Shown here: positions 7,243 through 12,542 of the stretch, in pieces
How the letters are laid out: each line of letters opens with the position of its first letter
How positions within the stretch are numbered: the first letter of the stretch is position 1
Source: Bacteroidota bacterium
GTDB lineage: Bacteria > Bacteroidota > Bacteroidia > Flavobacteriales_D > Crocinitomicaceae
Assembly: GCA_016866375.1 (NCBI GenBank)
Contig: VGMK01000044.1
Location: 1 to 12,542 of the forward strand
Direction: 5' to 3'
DNA: 12,542 nt
Translations under genes and position numbers: made by a program
Notes under the pieces: model-generated
Databases searched by the model: none
Seen by the model: only the letters and a program-made list of their open reading frames with translations
Told to the model about the DNA's origin: nothing

Positions 7243-8131
7243 AAAAACTTTATTTTTCATCCTGGTTTGTTTTTTTTTTCGCCCACTTTTCGTTGCTGCA
7301 CAACATCCTAAATTTGATAAATTAGAGCAGCTTTACGATCAGGGTCATTATGCTCTCGTACTCCGTAAATCGTTGCGTCTTCTGGATAATCCGGAGTACG
7401 ATTTTTCAAAACTCCCAATTTATTATAAATCAATCTCCTCTCTGCAATTGGTGCAAAATGAATTTTGGAGAAGAAAAAGACCCCGTGCAATAGATAACTC
7501 CTTTGATCAACTAATGGTATTAAAACAAGATGCCGAAGGAAAGAAAATATTAATTTCTCATGCAACTGAAATTCGCGAATTAAAACTATCGCTGGACACT
7601 TGGCTTGCAGATTTAAAACGTCAAAAAAGAGAATTGGAATTTAAGCAAATCAAAAATCGAATGAGTCTTTTTTTTCAGGATTTGGATATGGATTTTGATG
7701 TCCCAAGCCATCAAGTAATTGTCGATTTTGTTTGGACTGGAATGGAGTCTGAAAAAAGGAAGGAAATCGCCCAGTTTGCGGATGACTATTTAGGCGTGCC
7801 TTATGCATTTGGGGGTAATGATCCTTCTGGATTTGATTGTAGTGGTTATACTTCATTTGTATTGAATAAATTCAATATCACCCTTCCGAGGAGGGCAGCA
7901 GACCAATTTGCATCTTCAAAAAAAATCAACGAAGAGGATGCTCACATGGGGGATTTTGTCTTTTTTTCAAATGGAGGGGAAGTGAATCATGTTGGAATTC
8001 TGGTAAATAAACCCGGCGCTGAAAAAGCAATGATTCATGCCAGTAGTTCTAAAGGAATTCAGCTTATTTTAATTGAACAATCCAACTATTGGAAGCTACG
8101 CATCGTTGGATACGGATCCTTCATTCGCTAG
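7214..8131 (+). CDS. Secreted NlpC/P60 family cysteine peptidase (probable peptidoglycan endopeptidase)
   Basis: A 305-aa protein from the ATG at 7214; the ATG two codons later at 7220 is equally possible. An earlier in-frame ATG (7166) would put 16 non-signal-like residues in front of a good signal peptide. The signal peptide ends near VAAQ (about residue 30). Residues about 30-180 are helical, charged and unassigned. The C-terminal NlpC/P60 domain (about 184-305) contains FDCSGY with nucleophile C209, NHVGI with H259, and a third polar residue H275 in MIHASS, a complete catalytic triad. The family usually cleaves gamma-D-Glu-diaminopimelate or related bonds in peptidoglycan stem peptides. 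The 5' end overlaps the repeat-protein gene by 29 nt; the 3' end overlaps the convergent membrane-protein gene by 36 nt. A T10 tract lies in the signal-peptide codons. Family assignment is firm; the exact bond and the start are less so. Confidence 0.92.
   Translation: MKMGRNIQIRKTLFFILVCFFFRPLFVAAQHPKFDKLEQLYDQGHYALVLRKSLRLLDNPEYDFSKLPIYYKSISSLQLVQNEFWRRKRPRAIDNSFDQLMVLKQDAEGKKILISHATEIRELKLSLDTWLADLKRQKRELEFKQIKNRMSLFFQDLDMDFDVPSHQVIVDFVWTGMESEKRKEIAQFADDYLGVPYAFGGNDPSGFDCSGYTSFVLNKFNITLPRRAADQFASSKKINEEDAHMGDFVFFSNGGEVNHVGILVNKPGAEKAMIHASSSKGIQLILIEQSNYWKLRIVGYGSFIR
7270..7279 (+). repeat. T10 homopolymer in the NlpC/P60 signal-peptide codons
   Basis: Ten consecutive T residues encode the end of a Cys codon and three Phe codons of the signal peptide. 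Gain of one T leads to TAA about 10 codons later, and loss of one T to TAG about 15 codons later. Either change would therefore abolish the mature enzyme, which makes the tract a candidate on/off switch, or simply an AT-rich coincidence. Confidence 0.85.
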
Positions 8132-8638
8132 GGTATCTTTCGCTTTCACAAAAACAACAACAAAACCGAAAAGTAAGCAGTAAAATGGAAGTTGAATAAT
8201 CAAGGATGAAATGAAAAAGTTCAACACCCAAAATAGTAATAATAAGCCGAGTAGCACGTGTAAATAGTTCCTGTAACTTCTGGTTTTTCTTGAAATAAAA
8301 TGAATGAGTAGAATAACTAAATAGCCAAAAATTGGTAAAAATATAAGTTCGTTAAAGGCCGTGAAATTTTCAGCAGAACGCGTAATAAACCCATTTAAAA
8401 TGACACTGCTCGCGCAAAGCACATAATAGAAAATCATCACCCATTTTGGTTTTTTTTGAGTTAATAAGGTTAAAAGAAATAATAACACGCTTCCACTCGT
8501 CATGATGAAATAGTCCAAGAATGGAAACAACCAAAAACCTGTAATTTTGTATAAAAAATAAAAAGTGAGTAATGAAAATATCGCTCCGGAAATCCAGAGG
8601 TGATAATTTCTTAAGAATTTTAAACTTCGACTAAGCAT
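8096..8638 (-). CDS. Small integral membrane protein of unknown function
   Basis: A 180-aa protein made almost entirely of hydrophobic segments, with five or six predicted transmembrane helices near residues 13-30, 38-60, 66-85, 97-116, 124-142 and 146-165, and short basic loops (QKKPK at 61-65, SRKTRSYR at 116-123). No conserved motif was recognised. The ATG overlaps the end of the ureohydrolase gene by 8 nt, so it is probably the last gene of the same operon and translationally coupled. The polar 15-residue C-terminal tail is encoded opposite the end of the NlpC/P60 gene. A transporter or accessory role for the ureohydrolase is possible but nothing in the sequence shows it. Confidence 0.75.
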   Translation of the reverse strand: MLSRSLKFLRNYHLWISGAIFSLLTFYFLYKITGFWLFPFLDYFIMTSGSVLLFLLTLLTQKKPKWVMIFYYVLCASSVILNGFITRSAENFTAFNELIFLPIFGYLVILLIHFISRKTRSYRNYLHVLLGLLLLFWVLNFFISSLIIQLPFYCLLFGFVVVFVKAKDTLANEGSVSNDA

Positions 8639-9674
8639 TTATTCTTCTACTCTTTTCGCTAACACAAACTAGTTCCCATAAAGCGCGTGCTCCTACATTA
8701 GCGTCCCAGTCACCTTTCTCTCCCGGTGACACCTCGTTTAAATCGAAACCAATTATTTTTTTTCCTGCCTCAATCAATTGAAAGAATAGGTAACGGATTT
8801 CTTGAAGTTCAAAACCACCAGCAACTGGCGTTCCGGTATTCGGGCAAAGCTCTGGCTTTAGGCCATCAATGTCAAACGAGATGTATACCTGTTGAGGTAA
8901 TTCGTTAATTATATCTTGCACTTGTTCATTCCATGTTTTACCAATATAGGATTGATTTTTAAGGTCCCAATCAAAGAATGCGACAATCCGCTGGTCATCT
9001 TTGGTGCGTTGTACTTCTTTTTCTGAAACATCACGAATACCAACTTGCACTAGTTTTGATACATTTTTACAGTTTGCCAATACGTTGTGCATAATACTGG
9101 CATGCGATTGCTCAAAGCCCTCGTAGGCGTCACGTAGGTCCGCATGCGCGTCAATCTGTAATATCCCGAATTCTTGGTACTGATTATTTAATGCTTCTAT
9201 TAAACCAAGTGGAGTCGAATGCTCTCCGCCCAGCACGCCAACTAATTTACCTTGCGTTAATAGTTCTCCACATTTTTCTTTTAAGTTTCCTTTTAAAGCT
9301 CGATGTGCTTCATTTATTTCGATCAAGGTTTCACCATATTTTGAAATAGCAATATCTTCTCCTTCTATTTCGATACATTGAATGTATTGTTTCCCCTTCT
9401 CAGACAAAAGTGAATTTATTTTTTCCCACTCCTCAGATATAGGGGTCATGAAAACTTTTGTATTGTATGATGAAGTCAGATTTGGGTGGAAAAAATCCAA
9501 TTGGGTGGAAGCCTCTAAAATTGAGCGCGGGCCTTGAGCAGTTCCTTTTCCATAACTTGCCGTAGCATCCCAAGGGATGGGTACGATAACGATATCTGCT
9601 TGCTGCTCGTTACCAGGAAATCCAAAAATATTTCCGTTAGCTATTCCTACCCCATTCGGGTTAAAAGTACTCAT
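8631..9674 (-). CDS. Arginase/agmatinase/formiminoglutamase family ureohydrolase
   Basis: A 347-aa cytoplasmic binuclear manganese hydrolase of the ureohydrolase superfamily, which releases urea (or formamide) from guanidino or formimino substrates such as agmatine or arginine. The metal-ligand set is complete: H152 in GGEHS (the usual GGDHS with Asp to Glu), D175, H177 and D179 in DAHAD, and D268 and D270 in SFDID. Supporting motifs are GPRSI (48-52), SHASIMH (190-196), GTPVAGG (281-287) and DLNEVSP (311-317). A stretch around residues 70-125 is longer than in typical SpeB and may be a lineage insertion. Specificity cannot be fixed by eye; agmatinase is the likeliest, arginase or formimidoylglutamase remain possible. 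It overlaps murQ by 4 nt (ATGA) upstream and the membrane-protein gene by 8 nt downstream. Confidence 0.92.
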   Translation of the reverse strand: MSTFNPNGVGIANGNIFGFPGNEQQADIVIVPIPWDATASYGKGTAQGPRSILEASTQLDFFHPNLTSSYNTKVFMTPISEEWEKINSLLSEKGKQYIQCIEIEGEDIAISKYGETLIEINEAHRALKGNLKEKCGELLTQGKLVGVLGGEHSTPLGLIEALNNQYQEFGILQIDAHADLRDAYEGFEQSHASIMHNVLANCKNVSKLVQVGIRDVSEKEVQRTKDDQRIVAFFDWDLKNQSYIGKTWNEQVQDIINELPQQVYISFDIDGLKPELCPNTGTPVAGGFELQEIRYLFFQLIEAGKKIIGFDLNEVSPGEKGDWDANVGARALWELVCVSEKSRRINA

Positions 9675-10486
9675 TTATTAGTTGATTTAAAGGATTCAAT
9701 AGCCTTTCGAACAGATCCATTTTCTTTGAGCAATTGCTCCGAAGTGTCGTAATCTATTCCTAACTCCTCTGCTACCATACGCGTACCTCGGTCTACAAGT
9801 TTATTATTGCTGAGTTGCATATCGACCATTTTATTTCCTTTTACACGCCCTAATTTAATCATCAGCGAAGTAGAAATCATATTCAATACAAGTTTTTGTG
9901 CGGTACCAGATTTCATTCGGGTGCTTCCTGTTACAAATTCAGGGCCTACAACCGGAACCATTGGGAATTGAGCAAGCTCGGCAAGTGGTGATCCCGGATT
10001 ACAAGTGATTCCTCCTGTGATTAGCCCTCGTCGGTTTGCTTCATCAATGGCGCCAATTACATATGGTGTTGTGCCTGAGGCAGCAATACCTACGATGCAA
10101 TCATTTTTATCTATGTTGAATTCTTCCAAATCTTTCCATCCCTGCGCCGGATCGTCTTCCGCAAATTCTACGGCTTTTCGAATCGCAGCATCGCCTCCGG
10201 CAATTAATCCTACGACCATACCATGCGGAACACCAAACGTTGGAGGACACTCGCTGGCGTCTACTATACCAAGTCTACCACTTGTGCCTGCACCCAAATA
10301 AAACAATCTTCCTCCAGCTTGCATTTTTTCGAAGGCAGCGTCAACAAAGGACTTTATCTTTGGAATTTCGGTGAAAATAGCATGACTTACCGATTGATCC
10401 TCGCGATTTATATTTATCAGTAGCTCATGGGTGGACATTTTTTCCAAGTCGTTGTAACGCGAACTTTTTTCCGTTTCGCGGTTCAT
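9671..10486 (-). CDS. murQ: N-acetylmuramic acid 6-phosphate etherase
   Basis: A 271-aa cytoplasmic SIS-domain lyase that cleaves the lactyl ether of MurNAc-6-phosphate to give GlcNAc-6-phosphate and D-lactate, a step in recycling cell-wall sugar. Evidence: an N-terminal TE with NDLEKMST (about 5-19); the SIS sugar-phosphate loop GAGTSGR at 65-71; the family signature ending ASECPPTFG (77-85) with E79 as the catalytic acid by homology; E110 in the second active-site position; and GSTRMKSGTAQKLVLNM (187-203). It is slightly shorter than the E. coli enzyme (about 298 aa), mostly at the C-terminus. The related glucokinase regulatory protein is much longer and is excluded. The ATG overlaps the stop of the upstream phosphoribosyltransferase gene, and its own stop overlaps the next ATG, indicating one coupled operon. 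No murK, anmK or MurNAc kinase gene is in the window. Confidence 0.95.
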   Translation of the reverse strand: MNRETEKSSRYNDLEKMSTHELLININREDQSVSHAIFTEIPKIKSFVDAAFEKMQAGGRLFYLGAGTSGRLGIVDASECPPTFGVPHGMVVGLIAGGDAAIRKAVEFAEDDPAQGWKDLEEFNIDKNDCIVGIAASGTTPYVIGAIDEANRRGLITGGITCNPGSPLAELAQFPMVPVVGPEFVTGSTRMKSGTAQKLVLNMISTSLMIKLGRVKGNKMVDMQLSNNKLVDRGTRMVAEELGIDYDTSEQLLKENGSVRKAIESFKSTNK

Positions 10487-10977
10487 ACGAGGTACGCTTT
10501 TGATTGTTTATCTGATAATTCAACTTCCACACGGTCTTTGAGTGTGGTAGAAAGTCCTAGGCCAACATAATCTGTTTTGATGGGAAACCTACGATGCTGC
10601 CGGTCTACCAAAGCAACTGTTTTTATAGCTTTCGTAGCTTGCTCCAAAAATTTCATTAACGCATATTGCATCGTTTTTCCTGAGTTCACAACGTCATCCA
10701 CAAGTACAATATATCCTTTTTTTAAATCTGCTTGCGGTATTGATAGTTTGATTTCTTGGCTCCATGGTTCGTCTTTATTCACAGTAATTTCAAATAGTTT
10801 GACTTCAACGTCACCGTTGCTTTTTATCACCTCACTGAGTTTTTTTGCCAAAAAAATACCATTTCCGGAAATGCCTCCAATAAATATTTTCTTTTCTTGA
10901 AAGCAATTTTCTAAAATTTGGTGACCGAGACGCGTGATTTTTTGATGAATCTGGGAATGATCGAGAATGATTTGCAT
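10483..10977 (-). CDS. PyrR-like type I phosphoribosyltransferase
   Basis: A 164-aa cytoplasmic protein from the ATG at 10977. A longer frame reaches 11055 but would start upstream of a good promoter and add a hydrophobic leader unlike the family. The PRPP-binding loop VLVDDVVNSGKT lies at 91-102, after a typical Rossmann-like start (FIGGISGNG at 32-40). The C-terminal part with ALVDRQHRRFPI (122-133), DYVG (136-139) and a VEVEL strand resembles PyrR, the uracil phosphoribosyltransferase / pyr-operon RNA-binding regulator. No pyrimidine gene is nearby and no attenuator-like leader is visible, so a regulatory role is doubtful; a nucleobase or general PRPP-dependent salvage role is more likely. 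It is the first gene of the four-gene operon, sharing ATGA with murQ. Confidence 0.85.
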   Translation of the reverse strand: MQIILDHSQIHQKITRLGHQILENCFQEKKIFIGGISGNGIFLAKKLSEVIKSNGDVEVKLFEITVNKDEPWSQEIKLSIPQADLKKGYIVLVDDVVNSGKTMQYALMKFLEQATKAIKTVALVDRQHRRFPIKTDYVGLGLSTTLKDRVEVELSDKQSKAYLV

Positions 10978-10996
10978 CCTTATAAAAATTGATAAA

Positions 10997-11031
10997 CAAA
11001 TATAAAAGAATAATGTGTGATGGAATTCAAA
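10997..11031 (-). promoter_or_regulatory. Bacteroidota-type promoter of the phosphoribosyltransferase-murQ operon
   Basis: On the minus strand TTTG (11031-11028) is followed after 23 nt by TATATTTG (11004-10997), matching TTG / TAnnTTTG with the same spacing as the predicted dnaX promoter. The -7 box ends 19 nt before the chosen ATG (10977), leaving a short leader. It supports the 10977 start over the 11055 one. Confidence 0.6.
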
Positions 11032-11082
11032 TGTTGAAAACAATACCCGTTTCATTCTGATACTCTTTTCTTTATTTGCACG

Positions 11083-11090
11083 TATCTTTG
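11083..11090 (+). promoter_or_regulatory. Candidate -7 box TATCTTTG for the radical SAM gene
   Basis: TATCTTTG is identical to the predicted dnaX -7 box and ends 9 nt before the ATG at 11100. No TTG lies at the usual -33 distance, so the match rests on the -7 element alone. The implied leader is at most a few bases. Confidence 0.45.
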
Positions 11091-11099
11091 TTTAACTCA

Positions 11100-12116
11100 A
11101 TGAAAAAAGCAGATTACTCGATCTTGAAATACCTTACACCTTATCGGGTTTTCAATGTGTTACAACTATACATTAGTTTTATGTTGACACGAATATTGGG
11201 TAAGGTTATTCACTTGGGAAAACCTATGTCACTGAGTATTGAGCCGACTACGGCTTGCAATCTCGCTTGTCCTGAGTGCCCTAGTGGTTTAAAACAGTTT
11301 ACAAGAAATACGGGTAAATTGCAGTTGGACTTTCATAAAACAATGCTCAGTCAGGTGAAATCTCATGTGTTTTATATCAATTACTACTTTCAAGGTGAAC
11401 CTTTTTTGCATCCAGAATTTTTAACCCTTATTAGAGAAGGGAAAAAGAGTAAAATTTACACATCAACTTCTACAAACGCTCACTTTATTTCCAAAGAAAA
11501 AGCTAAGGAAATTGTAGCTTCAGGTTTGGATAGGTTGATCATATCTATTGATGGATTAACGCAAGAAACCTATGCGCAATACAGGGTGAATGGTCAACTC
11601 ACAAAAGTAATTGAGGGAAGTACATTTTTGGTAGAAGCTAAAAAAGATTTAGGATCAAAAACACCACATTTAGTTTTTCAATTTTTAGTTGTTCAGCCAA
11701 ATGAACATGAAATTCCTGCTGTATTTTCCTTAGCAAAGGAATTATCCATCGACGAAGTGCGAATCAAAACGGCACAATTGTACGACTACAAGAACGGAAA
11801 TCCTTTAATGCCTGAAAACAATGAGTATTCACGATATATATTAGGGAAAAATGGTGAATACCAACTAAAAGGAGAACAAGGAAATCATTGTTGGAAAATG
11901 TGGTCAGGATCTGTTTTCACTTGGGACGGTCTGGTCGTACCGTGTTGTTTTGACAAAGATGCGCAACACGTTTTGGGAGATTTGAAGGAAAATGAGTTTG
12001 GTCAAATTTGGAAGGGCCCTCGCTATCGAAGCTTTCGAAAAAGTGTGTTTTCAAGCAGAACCCAAATTGATATTTGTCAAAATTGTTCGGAGGGAACGAC
12101 GGTTTTTAGTGAATAA
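11100..12116 (+). CDS. Radical SAM/SPASM domain protein of unknown substrate
   Basis: A 338-aa enzyme from the ATG at 11100; the in-frame TTG at 11076 was rejected because a -7 promoter box lies between them. The radical SAM cluster motif CNLACPEC gives C53, C57 and C60 (CX3CX2C), followed by QGEP at 98-101 for SAM binding and ISIDG at 148-152. A C-terminal SPASM-type region (about 264-330) holds C264, C282-C283 and C326-C329, expected to bind one or more auxiliary Fe-S clusters; the segment GDLKENEFGQIWKG is typical of SPASM proteins. Residues about 17-39 are hydrophobic and could associate with the membrane. SPASM enzymes commonly modify peptides or act as dehydrogenases, but no small precursor peptide gene was found next to it. 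It is a single-gene unit, divergent from the murQ operon. Confidence 0.9.
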   Translation: MKKADYSILKYLTPYRVFNVLQLYISFMLTRILGKVIHLGKPMSLSIEPTTACNLACPECPSGLKQFTRNTGKLQLDFHKTMLSQVKSHVFYINYYFQGEPFLHPEFLTLIREGKKSKIYTSTSTNAHFISKEKAKEIVASGLDRLIISIDGLTQETYAQYRVNGQLTKVIEGSTFLVEAKKDLGSKTPHLVFQFLVVQPNEHEIPAVFSLAKELSIDEVRIKTAQLYDYKNGNPLMPENNEYSRYILGKNGEYQLKGEQGNHCWKMWSGSVFTWDGLVVPCCFDKDAQHVLGDLKENEFGQIWKGPRYRSFRKSVFSSRTQIDICQNCSEGTTVFSE

Positions 12117-12145
12117 AAAACGGTTGACCTTTCAGATCAACCGTT
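12113..12145 (-). terminator. Hairpin terminator between convergent genes
   Basis: AACGGTTGA (12119-12127) and TCAACCGTT (12137-12145) form a perfect 9-bp stem with a 9-nt loop. Read on the minus strand the stem is followed by a run of T (12120-12115 are all A on plus), as in an intrinsic terminator for the T9SS gene. On the plus strand the stem sits 2 bp after the radical SAM stop but is not followed by a T tract, so it should act less well there. Confidence 0.75.
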
Positions 12146-12171
12146 GGCATTATCCGCGAAAAAAAATTCAG

Positions 12172-12542
12172 TTAATTCTTCTGAAATTTGGAAGTCAGCC
12201 CATTCAGTTCAATCAAGTAAATACCCTGAGTTAATTTCTGTACATCAATCGTATTCGAATCGGAAACTAATAATACCTTTCCATTCAAATCTGAGATTTG
12301 CTTTGTTCCTTCAATATTGACATTCAAAAAGTCAGTGGTTGGATTTGGAAATACTGTAATGTTAGAGGCTAATTCATTAAGATTTGAAGTTTCGGGTCTC
12401 ACATCAAAAACAATGGTTCCCGGTGAAATTCCCACATTGAAATTGCTCAATTCATTATTATTTGCATCAAAAACATGTACTTTTCCAAAAGAAAAGAAAT
12501 CCGTTTCACTTGTGAATAAATTTCCCGAAACTGGCTCTTGAG
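12172..12542 (-). CDS. C-terminal part of a T9SS-exported protein (type A sorting domain), 5' end outside window
   Basis: The frame is open from the right edge of the window to the TAA at 12174-12172, giving 122 C-terminal residues; the apparent TTG start at 12450 is only an internal codon. The last 70 or so residues are a Por-secretion-system (type IX) C-terminal sorting domain: VFPNPTTDFLNV, then ISDLNGK, and the closing LTQGIYLIEL. This tail directs proteins across the outer membrane through T9SS, after which it is normally removed. The preceding part (about 50 residues, with DFFSFGKVHVFDANNNE and GISPGTIVFDV) looks beta-rich but cannot be assigned, so the passenger function is unknown. 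It is convergent with the radical SAM gene and ends at the hairpin terminator. Confidence 0.9.
   Translation of the reverse strand, partial: QEPVSGNLFTSETDFFSFGKVHVFDANNNELSNFNVGISPGTIVFDVRPETSNLNELASNITVFPNPTTDFLNVNIEGTKQISDLNGKVLLVSDSNTIDVQKLTQGIYLIELNGLTSKFQKN

Noticed and set aside
10005..10301. 98-codon plus-strand frame antisense to murQ
   Set aside because: It mirrors the well-conserved murQ coding sequence; it is Pro/Ser/Ala-rich with no motif, as expected for a shadow frame.
10978..11055. N-terminal extension of the phosphoribosyltransferase frame up to an ATG at 11055
   Set aside because: The extra 26 codons encode a hydrophobic stretch foreign to the family and include the TATATTTG promoter box; the ATG at 10977 gives the usual PyrR-like length and N-terminus.
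10978..11099. Riboswitch or pyrimidine attenuator upstream of the PyrR-like gene
   Set aside because: The predicted leader is only about a dozen bases, with no room for an attenuator, and no PyrR-binding-loop-like sequence is visible.
11992..12234. 80-codon plus-strand frame crossing the radical SAM stop and the terminator
   Set aside because: It overlaps a well-supported gene in another frame, crosses the hairpin terminator, and the protein has no recognisable feature.

Overview
The window reads as chromosomal DNA of a Bacteroidota bacterium, probably a flavobacterium-like member (Flavobacteriales). The evidence is low G+C by eye, a type IX secretion (T9SS) C-terminal sorting domain at the right edge, signal peptides ending in the Bacteroidota-typical 'AQ', and TAnnTTTG (-7) promoter boxes in front of several genes. 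Genus and species cannot be told from the sequence alone. The region is gene-dense and looks like core chromosome: no IS element, phage gene, tRNA, rRNA or CRISPR array was seen.

Layout. (1) Positions 29-1144, minus strand: dnaX, the clamp-loader gamma/tau subunit, ending at 371 aa directly after an A10 run; its frame -1 is open to the window edge. (2) Positions 1204-6015, minus: a tight three-gene cluster encoding an M16 peptidase with a complete zinc site, a second M16 protein that lacks the zinc site but has the complementary R/Y pair plus a C-terminal extension, and a secreted purple-acid-phosphatase-like metallophosphoesterase. (3) Positions 6127-8131, plus: a secreted repeat protein of unknown function (possibly a beta-propeller) overlapping a secreted NlpC/P60 peptidase whose signal peptide is encoded across a T10 tract. 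(4) Positions 8096-10977, minus: a translationally overlapping cassette of a PyrR-like phosphoribosyltransferase, murQ, an arginase/agmatinase-family ureohydrolase and a small membrane protein. It meets the NlpC/P60 gene tail to tail with a 36-bp overlap of coding sequence. (5) Positions 11100-12116, plus: a radical SAM/SPASM protein. (6) Positions 12172-12542, minus: the C-terminal end of a T9SS-exported protein entering from the right, with a hairpin terminator between the two.

How the genes work together. Most neighbours share general themes (cell-envelope proteolysis, peptidoglycan cutting and MurNAc recycling, nucleotide/amine salvage, replication) rather than one pathway. The strongest functional pairing is the two M16 proteins, whose retained and lost active-site elements are complementary, as expected for a heterodimer. 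NlpC/P60 and MurQ both act on peptidoglycan-derived material but belong to opposite transcripts. I see no convincing undescribed multi-gene system. The observations most worth testing are possible transcriptional or ribosomal slippage at the dnaX A10, a possible phase-variable T10 in the peptidase signal peptide, the repeat protein paired with NlpC/P60, and several promoters placed so close to their start codons that the messages may be leaderless.
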